Shown: one piece after another, positions 1-6,635 of the stretch
Layout: every line of letters starts with the position of its first letter
How positions within the stretch are numbered: the stretch's first letter is position 1
NCBI GenBank assembly: GCA_919902965.1
Contig: CAKKSJ010000319.1
Coordinates: forward strand, 1 to 16,521
From: Burkholderiales bacterium
GTDB taxonomy: Bacteria; Pseudomonadota; Gammaproteobacteria; Burkholderiales; SG8-39
Direction: 5' to 3'
DNA: 16,521 nt
Translations under genes and position numbers: made by a program
The notes under the pieces: generated by a model
Databases searched by the model: none
What the model was told of the DNA's origin: nothing
The model's input: only the letters and a program-made list of their open reading frames with translations

Positions 1-21
1 TGGCGCGCGGAGCGCGCAATG
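1..21. repeat. 21-bp GC-rich direct repeat, copy 1
   Basis: The first 21 bases recur without a mismatch at 166-186. The core is a short palindrome, GCGCGC-GGA-GCGCGC (positions 3-17), which could form a 6-bp hairpin with a 3-nt loop. The copy sits exactly at the window edge, so the true repeat may be longer. A GC-rich intergenic palindrome of this kind resembles REP-like elements, but I cannot assign a family from two copies. Confidence 0.6.
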
Positions 22-165
22 ACCGATCTCCGCTCCTGACTAACGCAGGCAGATATTTCGGATTGTGGTGATCGATCTTGATTAAAACCCCCAGAGCGTC
101 CTTGGGTTTATCCATAACCCTGTTCTTGGTGCGGATGCGCTTTTCATCCGTTTGAAAAACGCGGT

Positions 166-186
166 TGGCGCGCGGAGCGCGCAATG
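166..186. repeat. 21-bp GC-rich direct repeat, copy 2
   Basis: This is an exact second copy of bases 1-21, in the same orientation and 165 bp away. It carries the same GCGCGC-GGA-GCGCGC palindrome. The flanks of the two copies (22-60 and 187-225) do not resemble each other, so this is a dispersed pair and not a simple tandem array of a longer unit. Confidence 0.6.
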
Positions 187-247
187 TCTGCCTTGGGCAA
201 GCAGCGGCATTCAAGACGCCGTATATGGACTGTGGACTGGCAGCGGC

Positions 248-778
248 TCAGAGCTGCTGCGGCTGCAACTGCTGTCTGAAGATTTTCGCCCGGCGCATAT
301 AACCGTCGGCAATGTTCTGCAGATTGGCGATTTCGGCCTGTGACAGGTCGCGCACGACCTTCGCCGGCGAGCCCAGTGCCAGCACGCCGTCCGGGATGGT
401 TTTGCCTTCCGCTATCAGCGAGCCCGCACCGACCAGGCTGTGTTTGCCGATCACCGCGTTATTGAGTATCACGCTGTTGATGCCGATCAGGCTGCCGTCG
501 CCCACGCTGCAGCCGTGCAGCATGACCATATGTCCGATGGACACGTTGCGGCCGAGGCTGAGCTTGATGCCCGCATCGGTGTGCAGCATTGAACTGTCCT
601 GCACGTTTGTGCCTTCACCGATAATGATCTGGTCGTTGTCGCCGCGGATGACGACGTTGAACCAGATGCTGGCCCTGTCCTCGATCAGCACCGAGCCGAT
701 GACGGTGGCGCTGTCGGCGATATACCAGTCCACGCCCTGCACCTGCACCCGGCGGTCGCCGAGCGAATAGACAGACAT
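248..778 (-). CDS. Gamma-class carbonic anhydrase-like, left-handed beta-helix protein
   Basis: The 176-residue protein belongs to the YrdA/CaiE/Cam-like family. Trimers of this left-handed beta-helix fold bind a metal between subunits and, in active members, hydrate CO2 in the cytoplasm. Visible family marks are RGDN (45-48), NVQDSSMLH (58-66), IGHMVMLHGC (81-90), the hexapeptide-repeat stretch 92-122, and the closing GSPAKVVR (136-143). The three expected zinc histidines are present: His66, His83 and His88. The C-terminal helix (about 144-176) is usual for the family. The ATG at 778 follows GAGGA at a workable distance on the minus strand. The gene is transcribed divergently from the hydrolase, with 67 bp between the two starts. 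Many bacterial family members show weak or no carbonic anhydrase activity, so the fold and metal site are secure but the reaction is not. Confidence 0.9.
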   Translation of the reverse strand: MSVYSLGDRRVQVQGVDWYIADSATVIGSVLIEDRASIWFNVVIRGDNDQIIIGEGTNVQDSSMLHTDAGIKLSLGRNVSIGHMVMLHGCSVGDGSLIGINSVILNNAVIGKHSLVGAGSLIAEGKTIPDGVLALGSPAKVVRDLSQAEIANLQNIADGYMRRAKIFRQQLQPQQL

Positions 779-825
779 AAGGGGTCCTCAAAAAATTCGC
801 AGGAATCATAGCAGAAGCCGCCGCC

Positions 826-834
826 TGTTATCAT
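826..834 (+). promoter_or_regulatory. Candidate extended -10 for the hydrolase gene
   Basis: TGT-TATCAT matches an extended -10 (TGnTAnnAT). It ends 11 nt before the ATG at 846, so the predicted transcript would start about 5 nt from the start codon. No -35 box lies 17 bp upstream. The octamer ATCATAGC occurs twice in this divergent spacer, at 805-812 and 830-837. Read on the minus strand it gives TATGAT, a possible -10 for the carbonic anhydrase-like gene. Confidence 0.35.
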
Positions 835-845
835 AGCGGCCGAAA

Positions 846-1718
846 ATGAAACCAGATAAATCCATTTTTGTAGATATCCGCGGGCTGCGCTATCACTGCC
901 GCGTTTGGGGCGATGCGCATCAGGCAAAGCTATTCATGCTGCACGGCTGGATGGATGTATCGGCCTCGTTTCAGTTCCTGGTTGATGCGCTGCGGGCTGA
1001 GTGGCAGGTGATTGCGCCGGATTGGCGCGGCTACGGCCTGTCCGACTGGGGTCCGGCCGACAGCTACTGGTTTCCCGACTACATGGGGGACCTGGACGCT
1101 CTGTTGACGCGTTTCGAGCCGGACCGCGCGGTCACGCTGATCGGCCACAGCATGGGCGGCAATATCGCCAGCATGTACGCAGGCGTGCGTTCGGAACGCG
1201 TGGCGCGCCTGATCAACCTCGAAGGTTTCGGCATGAGCCGCACCGAGCCGGCCAAGGCGCCGGCGCGCTACGCCAAGTGGCTCGCGCAGCTTGCCGACAA
1301 ACCGGGCTTTCGCAATTACGCCGATTTTGCCGAGCTCGCCGCGCGCATGCGCACGGGCAATCCGCGCCTGTCCGAAGAGCGCGCCCTGTATCTGGCGCAG
1401 CACTGGGGCCGGCAAACCGATGCCGGGCCGGTCGAGTTGCGCAGCGATCCTGCGCACAAGCTGATCAACCCGGTGGCGTACCAGCTGGAGGAAGCCATGG
1501 CCTGCTGGCGCAATGTTGCCGCGCCGGTATTGTGGATAGACGGTGCGGAATCCAGGACCATGGAGCGCATGCGCATCAACGCGGGCGATCATGAAGCGCG
1601 CAAGGCCTGTTTTCGCCAGCTGAGCGCGCATACTATCGCCGCTGCCGGACACATGCTGCATCATGACCAGCCGGAAAAACTCGCCGCACTGATCGAAGCC
1701 TTCCTGCGCCAGGATTAG
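846..1718 (+). CDS. Alpha/beta hydrolase
   Basis: The 290-residue protein has a complete alpha/beta-hydrolase layout. HGW at 33-35 forms the oxyanion-hole loop. GHSMGG at 100-105 is the nucleophile elbow, with Ser102. A DGAES stretch near 232 could supply the acid. GHMLHHDQPEKLA places the likely catalytic His at 269. The lid lies between about residues 130 and 215. No signal peptide or membrane segment is seen, so it should be cytoplasmic. Overall it resembles serine-hydrolase/MhpC-type enzymes, but the substrate cannot be read from the sequence. The ATG at 846 has no clear Shine-Dalgarno sequence. The gene ends 59 bp before rnm, which seems to have its own -10, so co-transcription is possible but not required. 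Confidence 0.87.
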   Translation: MKPDKSIFVDIRGLRYHCRVWGDAHQAKLFMLHGWMDVSASFQFLVDALRAEWQVIAPDWRGYGLSDWGPADSYWFPDYMGDLDALLTRFEPDRAVTLIGHSMGGNIASMYAGVRSERVARLINLEGFGMSRTEPAKAPARYAKWLAQLADKPGFRNYADFAELAARMRTGNPRLSEERALYLAQHWGRQTDAGPVELRSDPAHKLINPVAYQLEEAMACWRNVAAPVLWIDGAESRTMERMRINAGDHEARKACFRQLSAHTIAAAGHMLHHDQPEKLAALIEAFLRQD

Positions 1719-1759
1719 GCGCGGCCTGAAGCTGTCCGGGCGGGGCGCAGCAGCTCGCA

Positions 1760-1768
1760 TGCTAAAAT
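1760..1768 (+). promoter_or_regulatory. Candidate extended -10 just upstream of rnm
   Basis: TGC-TAAAAT is a near-consensus extended -10. Its last base lies 9 nt before the ATG at 1778. Transcription starting about 7 nt after the hexamer would give a leaderless or nearly leaderless mRNA. The gap CGCCCGCCT contains no Shine-Dalgarno sequence, which fits. No -35 is visible at the expected distance. Confidence 0.45.
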
Positions 1769-1777
1769 CGCCCGCCT

Positions 1778-2617
1778 ATGCAATCCCTGCCCAACTATGA
1801 CCTGCATTGCCACTCGACAGCGTCCGACGGCCTGCTCGCGCCGGCCGAACTGGTGCGGCGCGCGGTGGGCAACGGCGTCGATGTTCTTGCGCTCACCGAT
1901 CACGACGAGATTTGCGGCCTGGCCGAAGCGCGTACCGAGGCTGCCGGACTGGGCCTGCGTTTCATCGACGGCGTGGAGGTATCGGTCAGCTGGGGCGGCA
2001 TTACCATCCACATCGTCGGACTCAACATCGACGCAGCCAACCTGCAATTGCAGCAGGGACTGCATGCCATACGCCAGGGCCGCACCGAGCGGGCAAAAAA
2101 AATGGCGGAGGATCTCGCGCGCGCCGGCATTCCCGGCAGCCTGGAGGGCGCCTATGCCTATGTCGACAATCCGAATCTCATCGGCCGCACGCATTTTGCA
2201 CGCTTTCTGGTGGAAAAAGGCCATGTCAGCGACGTCAAAAGCGCTTTTCAGCATTACCTGGTGAACGGCAAACCCGGCTACGTGCCCCACCAGTGGGCTA
2301 GTTTGCAGGATGGACTCAGCTACATTAAAGCCGGAGGCGGCATCGCAGTAGTCGCGCACCCGGGGCGCTACAAACTTACGCGTACCGAAATGCGCAAATT
2401 CCTGGGCGAATTCAAGGACGGCGGTGGCCGGGGTGTGGAGGTGGTCACCAGCAGCCATAGCGCAGAGCAATTCCTGGAGTACGCGATCCTGGCGAAAGAA
2501 TTCGGCTTCCTCGCGTCGCGCGGTTCGGATTTTCACGGTCCGGGGGAATCCCGCGTAGATCTGGGCAGGCTGCCCAGCCTGGATGCCGGGCTCAAGCCCG
2601 TCTGGCACGATTGGTGA
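1778..2617 (+). CDS. rnm: PHP-domain RNase AM / 3',5'-nucleotide bisphosphate phosphatase
   Basis: This 279-residue protein is a PHP-family phosphoesterase of the YciV/TrpH type. Family members remove the 3' phosphate from 3',5'-nucleotide bisphosphates, and in E. coli one acts as the 5'-to-3' exonuclease RNase AM that trims 5' ends of ribosomal and small RNAs. The metal ligands of the PHP barrel are visible: DLHCHSTASDG (His10, His12, Asp17), LALTDHDE (Asp41, His42), Glu67 in GVEVS, His78, His194 in AHPGRY, and GSDFHGP (Asp251, His253). The GRTHFARFLV block (136-145) is typical of this subfamily. The length is normal. The next gene is yciO, the same neighbour as in E. coli, where the pair lies near trp genes. 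The start is the ATG at 1778, very close to a candidate -10. The older names trpH and yciV apply to the same family. Confidence 0.93.
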   Translation: MQSLPNYDLHCHSTASDGLLAPAELVRRAVGNGVDVLALTDHDEICGLAEARTEAAGLGLRFIDGVEVSVSWGGITIHIVGLNIDAANLQLQQGLHAIRQGRTERAKKMAEDLARAGIPGSLEGAYAYVDNPNLIGRTHFARFLVEKGHVSDVKSAFQHYLVNGKPGYVPHQWASLQDGLSYIKAGGGIAVVAHPGRYKLTRTEMRKFLGEFKDGGGRGVEVVTSSHSAEQFLEYAILAKEFGFLASRGSDFHGPGESRVDLGRLPSLDAGLKPVWHDW

Positions 2618-2672
2618 GGAGTCGGTCCGCTCTGCACCGTTTCTGCGCGCTTCTCTTTCTCCCGAATTTCAA

Positions 2673-3302
2673 ATGTCGCAGTATTTCGCCGTTCATCCTA
2701 CCCATCCGCAGCCGCGCCTGATCGTTCAGGCGGCAGCCATCGTTCGTGCGGGCGGCGTGATCGCCTATCCGACCGACTCCTGCTACGCGATCGGCTGCCA
2801 CATCGGCGACAAGGAAGCCATGCAGCGCTTGCGCAGTATCCGCAAGATCGACGATAAGCATCACCTCACGCTGATGTGTCGCGACCTGTCGGAGATCGCG
2901 ACGTACGCGCAGGTCGACAATGTGCAATACCGGCTGCTGAGAAAACTCACGCCCGGGAGCTATACCTTCATTCTTCGCGCGAGCAAGGAGGTGCCGCGGC
3001 GCTTGCTGCACCCGCGACGCAAAACCATCGGCATGCGTGTGCCCGAACACGCGGTCGCGCAGGCGCTATTGTCGGCGCTGGGTGAACCCTTGTTGTCCGC
3101 TACGCTGAGTTTGCCGGAGGACGAGTTGCCGCTCAACGATGGAGAGGAAATCCGCGCGCGCCTTGAGCGTGTGCTCGATCTGGTGCTCGATGCGGGTTCC
3201 TGCGGCGTCGAACCGACCACCATGGTCGACCTCACCGGCGCAGCGCCGGAATTGCTGCGACAGGGCAGGGGAAGTTTGGAACCGTTCGGGTTCGAAGCCT
3301 GA
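2673..3302 (+). CDS. yciO: YciO, Sua5/YciO/YrdC-family protein
   Basis: The protein is 209 residues from the ATG at 2673. The frame also allows an upstream start at 2583, inside rnm. I prefer 2673 because MSQYFAVHPTHPQPRL closely resembles the N-terminus of E. coli YciO as I remember it. The Sua5/YciO/YrdC fold binds nucleotide and tRNA-related ligands. In the TsaC/Sua5 branch it makes threonylcarbamoyl-AMP for t6A tRNA modification, but the role of the YciO branch is unsettled. Family blocks include YPTDSCYAIGC, LTLMCRDLSE, PGSYTFIL, KEVPRRLL, RKTIGMRVP and PTTMVDLT. It lies 55 bp after rnm, with no promoter seen between them, so the pair is probably co-transcribed. The Shine-Dalgarno sequence is weak. 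Confidence 0.93.
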   Translation: MSQYFAVHPTHPQPRLIVQAAAIVRAGGVIAYPTDSCYAIGCHIGDKEAMQRLRSIRKIDDKHHLTLMCRDLSEIATYAQVDNVQYRLLRKLTPGSYTFILRASKEVPRRLLHPRRKTIGMRVPEHAVAQALLSALGEPLLSATLSLPEDELPLNDGEEIRARLERVLDLVLDAGSCGVEPTTMVDLTGAAPELLRQGRGSLEPFGFEA

Positions 3303-3305
3303 GTC

Positions 3306-3314
3306 TGATAAAAT
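3306..3314 (+). promoter_or_regulatory. Candidate extended -10 upstream of the M50 peptidase gene
   Basis: TGA-TAAAAT lies immediately after the yciO stop codon and 24 nt before the ATG at 3339. It has the extended -10 form seen before rnm and rimP. A good -35 is not visible at 16-18 bp. If used, it would give a leader of about 18 nt. Confidence 0.35.
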
Positions 3315-3338
3315 TGACATTTTTACATCACCGGGGTT

Positions 3339-3992
3339 ATGGAATTCAATCTTGTCGTTCAAAAGATCGCCATTTATGCGCTCCCGGTGATTTTTGCGAT
3401 CACCCTGCATGAAGCGGCGCATGGCTACGTGGCGAGGCATTTCGGCGACAACACCGCCTACGTGCTTGGGCGCGTGAGCCTCAATCCGCTGCGGCATATC
3501 GATCCGGTGGGCACCGTGCTGGTGCCGCTGCTGATTTTGCTTACCACAGGTGGCGCGTTTTTGTTCGGTTGGGCTAAGCCGGTGCCGGTGGACTTCGGCG
3601 GACTGCGCCACCCCAAGCGCGACATGCTGTGGGTGGCGGCGGCCGGTCCGCTTTCCAATCTGTTTATGGCACTGCTATGGGCGCTGGCGTTGAAGTTCAC
3701 GCTGATTGCGCCGCAAAATACGTTCTCCGTGCCGCTAAGCCTGATGGCGGAGGCGGGTATCACGGTAAACCTGGTATTGATGCTGCTCAATCTGCTGCCC
3801 ATACTGCCGCTGGACGGCGGTCGCATTGTGGTGAGTCTGTTGCCCAACCGCCTGGCGTACAGTTTTTCCCGTCTGGAGCGCTATGGTTTCCCGATACTGC
3901 TGGTATTGCTGTTCACCAATATACTTGGCACGATCCTCAATCCCATGGTGAGTGCGTCGATCCACGTGATCGCAACCCTCTTTCAACTCTAG
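3339..3992 (+). CDS. Site-2-protease-like M50 zinc metallopeptidase
   Basis: The 217-residue polytopic membrane protein belongs to the compact site-2 protease group (peptidase M50) found widely in bacteria beside trpS-scpAB. The first membrane segment carries the zinc motif HEAAH (His24, Glu25, His28). NLLPILPLDGGR (151-162) supplies the third ligand, probably Asp159. AAGPLSNLF (101-109) lies in another membrane segment. Hydrophobic stretches near 10-30, 58-78, 98-122, 138-160 and 184-212 suggest five or six membrane spans. No PDZ domain is present, unlike RseP, so this is a minimal form and its substrates are unknown. The ATG at 3339 overlaps the next gene's neighbourhood closely: trpS begins 12 bp after this stop codon, implying one transcript. 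Confidence 0.88.
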   Translation: MEFNLVVQKIAIYALPVIFAITLHEAAHGYVARHFGDNTAYVLGRVSLNPLRHIDPVGTVLVPLLILLTTGGAFLFGWAKPVPVDFGGLRHPKRDMLWVAAAGPLSNLFMALLWALALKFTLIAPQNTFSVPLSLMAEAGITVNLVLMLLNLLPILPLDGGRIVVSLLPNRLAYSFSRLERYGFPILLVLLFTNILGTILNPMVSASIHVIATLFQL

Positions 3993-4004
3993 GAATCCAA
4001 GTAC

Positions 4005-5207
4005 ATGTACGAGCAACGCGTGGTCTCCGGCATGCGCCCCACCGGTAGCCTGCATCTGGGGCATTTTCACGGTGCGCTCAAGAACTGGGTCAGGCTGCAA
4101 AGCGAGTACCCCTGCCTGTTTTTCGTCGCCGACTGGCATGCGCTGACGACGCACTACGACACGCCCGAGGTAATCGAGCAGAGCGTGTGGGACATGGTGA
4201 TCGACTGGCTCGCCGCCGGCATCGATCCCTCGCGCGCGACGCTGTTCATCCAGTCGCGCGTGCCGGAACACGCGGAGCTGCACACGCTGCTGTCGATGAT
4301 TACGCCGCTGGGCTGGCTGGAGCGCGTTCCCAGCTTCAAGGACCAGCAGGAGAAACTGGCCGACCGCGATCTTGCCACCTACGGCTTTCTTGGCTATCCC
4401 TTGCTGCAAAGCGCCGACATTCTCATGTATCGCGCTGCCTGGGTGCCGGTGGGCGAGGATCAGGTGCCGCATGTGGAACTAACGCGCGAAGTGGCGCGCC
4501 GCTTCAACCACCTGTTCGGGCGTGAACCCGGTTTCGAGGACAAGGCCAAGGCGGCGGTGAAAAAACTCGGCAGCAAGAAGGGAAAACTGTACAACGAGTT
4601 GCGCACCCGCTATCAGGAGCAAGGCGACGAAGCGGCATTGCAGGCGGGACGGGCGCTGTTGAACGAGCGGCAAAACCTGTCGATGGGCGACCGGGAGCGC
4701 TTGTTCGGCTACCTGGAAGGGGGCGGGCGCATGATCCTGGCCGAACCGAAGGCGCTGTTGACCGAGTCCTCCAAACTGCCGGGCCTGGACGGGCAAAAGA
4801 TGTCCAAGTCCTACAATAATGCGATCGGCCTGCGCGAAGATGCTGCCTCGGTGACCAAGAAATTGCGCACCATGCCCACCGATCCGGCCCGGGTAAAGCG
4901 CAACGATCCGGGCGATCCCGCCAAGTGCCCGGTCTGGCAGTTGCACCTGATTTATTCTGACGAAAAAACCCGCGACTGGGTGCAGCAGGGCTGCAGGAGC
5001 GCGGCTTTCGGCTGCCTCGATTGCAAGCAACCGCTGATTCAGTCGGTGCTGGCCGAACAGACGCCGATGCGGGAACGCGCCCAGCGTTATCTGGATGATC
5101 CGACCCTGGTAAGAAGCATTCTTGCCGACGGCTGTGAAAAGGCGCGCACGCTGGCGGCCGAGACCATGCGCGATGTGCGCGAGGCCATGGGATTGAACTA
5201 CTCGTGA
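4005..5207 (+). CDS. trpS: Tryptophanyl-tRNA synthetase, long form
   Basis: The 400-residue class I synthetase charges tRNA-Trp with tryptophan in the cytoplasm. GMRPTGSLHLGHFHGALKNW carries the HIGH-type motif (His17-Leu-Gly-His20). The KMSKS loop is exact at 265-269. FFVADWHALTT and GYPLLQSADILMYRA are the usual tryptophan/adenylate-site blocks. At 400 residues it is about 65 longer than E. coli TrpS. The extra length is mainly an insertion of about residues 175-255, rich in charged residues and lying before the KMSKS loop. This long form is familiar from betaproteobacteria. AGGA at 3991-3994 precedes the ATG by 10 nt. The TGA stop overlaps the GTG start of scpA, indicating translational coupling. 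Confidence 0.97.
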   Translation: MYEQRVVSGMRPTGSLHLGHFHGALKNWVRLQSEYPCLFFVADWHALTTHYDTPEVIEQSVWDMVIDWLAAGIDPSRATLFIQSRVPEHAELHTLLSMITPLGWLERVPSFKDQQEKLADRDLATYGFLGYPLLQSADILMYRAAWVPVGEDQVPHVELTREVARRFNHLFGREPGFEDKAKAAVKKLGSKKGKLYNELRTRYQEQGDEAALQAGRALLNERQNLSMGDRERLFGYLEGGGRMILAEPKALLTESSKLPGLDGQKMSKSYNNAIGLREDAASVTKKLRTMPTDPARVKRNDPGDPAKCPVWQLHLIYSDEKTRDWVQQGCRSAAFGCLDCKQPLIQSVLAEQTPMRERAQRYLDDPTLVRSILADGCEKARTLAAETMRDVREAMGLNYS

Positions 5208-6046
5208 TCGAACCGGCAGCAGCCAACGACGCAGTGCTGCCCTCGCTCGCGGCGGTCGCGGCGCCAGACGCGCGCGTTGCCACGGTGCGCGGCGAGGCGA
5301 TGCTCGAGCTGCCGGCGGACTTGTACATTCCGCCGGACGCGCTCGAGGTCTTTTTCGATACGTTCGAAGGCCCGCTCGACCTGCTACTCTATCTCATCCG
5401 CAAGGCGAACATCGACATTCTCGATATCCCGATGGCGCGGCTGACCGAGCAGTATCTGGAGTATGTGGAGTTGATGCGCCGGCGCAACCTGGAACTGGCC
5501 GCCGAGTACCTGCTGATGGCCGCCTTGCTCATGGAAATCAAGTCGCGCATGCTGCTGCCGCGTCCGCGCGCCCTGCGCGAGGACGAACAGGATCCGCGCG
5601 CGGAATTGGTGCGCCGGCTGGTGGAGTACGAGAATATGAAGCTTGCCGCGCACAAGCTCGATGCGCTGCCCGTGCTGGGGCGCGACTTCCTCAGCGTGGA
5701 AGTGTGGATCGAGCAGGCCGCCGTGGTGCGCCTGCCGCAGGTGCGCGCGGAGGACCTCATCACCGCGTGGCAGTCGCTGCTGATGCATGCGCGCATGACG
5801 CAGCATCATAAAGTGACGCGCGAGGAGTTGTCGGTGCGTGAATTCATGTCCGCGATGCTGCGCCGGCTGCAGGGTGGCCAGTTTGTGAATTTCACCTCCT
5901 TGTTCGAAGTGGGCAAGGGGGTGGCGGTGGTAGTGGTGAGTTTTCTCGCATTGCTGGAACTGGTGCGCGAAAGCTTGATCGAAGTGACCCAGTCGGAGCC
6001 CTATGCGCCGATCTACGTGAAGCTTGCCTATGCTGAACCCGAATGA
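5204..6046 (+). CDS. scpA: Segregation and condensation protein A (kleisin)
   Basis: ScpA is the kleisin subunit that joins ScpB and SMC (or an SMC-like ATPase) in chromosome condensation. The N-terminal hallmark FEGPLDLLLYLIRKANIDIL starts at residue 54 and is followed by IPMARLTEQYLEYV. EYLLMAALLMEIKSRMLLPR (101-120) is equally typical. The C-terminal winged-helix region occupies about residues 190-278. The GTG at 5204 overlaps the trpS stop as GTGA and would give 280 residues. The first 45 or so residues are Ala-rich and not conserved, and an in-frame ATG at 5300 (residue 33) is a reasonable alternative start. No smc gene lies in this window. scpB overlaps the 3' end. Confidence 0.94.
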   Translation: MIEPAAANDAVLPSLAAVAAPDARVATVRGEAMLELPADLYIPPDALEVFFDTFEGPLDLLLYLIRKANIDILDIPMARLTEQYLEYVELMRRRNLELAAEYLLMAALLMEIKSRMLLPRPRALREDEQDPRAELVRRLVEYENMKLAAHKLDALPVLGRDFLSVEVWIEQAAVVRLPQVRAEDLITAWQSLLMHARMTQHHKVTREELSVREFMSAMLRRLQGGQFVNFTSLFEVGKGVAVVVVSFLALLELVRESLIEVTQSEPYAPIYVKLAYAEPE

Positions 6047-6635
6047 AGCCAAGACCGTGCTGGAGACCGCCTTGCTGGCGGCCCAGGACCCGCTCACGCT
6101 GACCGAACTCAGGCGCCTGTTCGAGGAGGACATAGGCGCAGACACGCTGCGGCGCCTGCTCGACGAATTGCGCGAGGACTGGCAGGGTCGCGGCGTGGAG
6201 CTGGTCAATCTGGCAAGCGGCTGGCGCTTTCAGACGCGCCCCGAATTCCAGCAGTATCTGGAGCGCCTGTCCCATGACAAGCCGCCGCGCTACTCGCGCG
6301 CAGTGATGGAAACGCTCGCGATCATCGCCTACCGCCAGCCGGTGACGCGCGGCGACATCGAAGACATCCGTGGCGTGACCGTGTCCACCAACGTGATCAA
6401 GAGCCTCGAAGCGCGCGGCTGGATCGACACAGTAGGGTATCGTGAGGTTCCGGGCCGGCCCGCCTTGTATGCAACGACCAAGAGTTTCCTCGACGACCTG
6501 GGCCTGCGTTCCCTGCAGGAATTACCACCGCTTGAACAAATAAGCAGCACCCTGGACCTTGCCCCGCAGACACCGCCCAACGAAGAGCCAGGCGCAGCCA
6601 CAGAAACTGCCGCGTCGGCCGCCGCAACCGACTAG
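6030..6635 (+). CDS. scpB: Segregation and condensation protein B
   Basis: ScpB dimers bind ScpA and regulate the SMC complex. The 201-residue protein (MLNPNEAKTVLETALLAAQD onward) has two winged-helix domains. The family core RAVMETLAIIAYRQPVTRGDIEDIRGV and the block SLEARGWIDTVGYREVPGRPALYAT are both present. The last 40 or so residues (from about PPLEQISS) are a Pro/Ala/Thr-rich tail, probably disordered. I place the start at the ATG at 6030, which overlaps scpA by 17 bp; a TTG two codons earlier (6024) is also open. The 3' 77 bp are shared with rluB in another frame. Confidence 0.93.
   Translation: MLNPNEAKTVLETALLAAQDPLTLTELRRLFEEDIGADTLRRLLDELREDWQGRGVELVNLASGWRFQTRPEFQQYLERLSHDKPPRYSRAVMETLAIIAYRQPVTRGDIEDIRGVTVSTNVIKSLEARGWIDTVGYREVPGRPALYATTKSFLDDLGLRSLQELPPLEQISSTLDLAPQTPPNEEPGAATETAASAAATD

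Larger units (their letters stand above)
1..246. other. Non-genic left-edge segment with small hairpins and an unassigned open frame
   Basis: No gene is recognised here. Between the repeat copies, positions 22-165 look AT-richer than the rest of the window. They contain two small inverted repeats: AAACCC (85-90) with GGGTTT (104-109), and CGGATG (132-137) with CATCCG (145-150). On the minus strand one frame stays open from 246 to the left edge, after a TGA at 247-249. From an ATG at 113-115 it reads MDKPKDALGVLIKIDHHNPK and continues. Both repeat copies fall in this frame and read LRAPRA. The third codon positions lack the strong GC bias of the confirmed genes, and no family is recognised, so coding is doubtful. 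The segment also lies downstream of the minus-strand carbonic anhydrase gene. There, CGCG-CCAAC-CGCG followed by TTTTT (minus strand, about 156-173) could act as a weak terminator. Confidence 0.35.

Noticed and set aside
152..343. A 63-codon plus-strand frame across the second repeat
   Set aside because: It overlaps the 3' end of the carbonic anhydrase gene and is built partly from the GC-rich repeat. No start signal or family was seen.
2583..2672. An upstream start for yciO at 2583
   Set aside because: The extra 30 residues overlap rnm and do not resemble YciO, whereas the ATG at 2673 gives the family N-terminus.
3314..3342. TTGACA at 3314-3319 as a -35 box with TTATGG as the -10
   Set aside because: The -10 would overlap the start codon at 3339 and the transcript would begin inside the gene. 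The TGA-TAAAAT just upstream is a more useful candidate.
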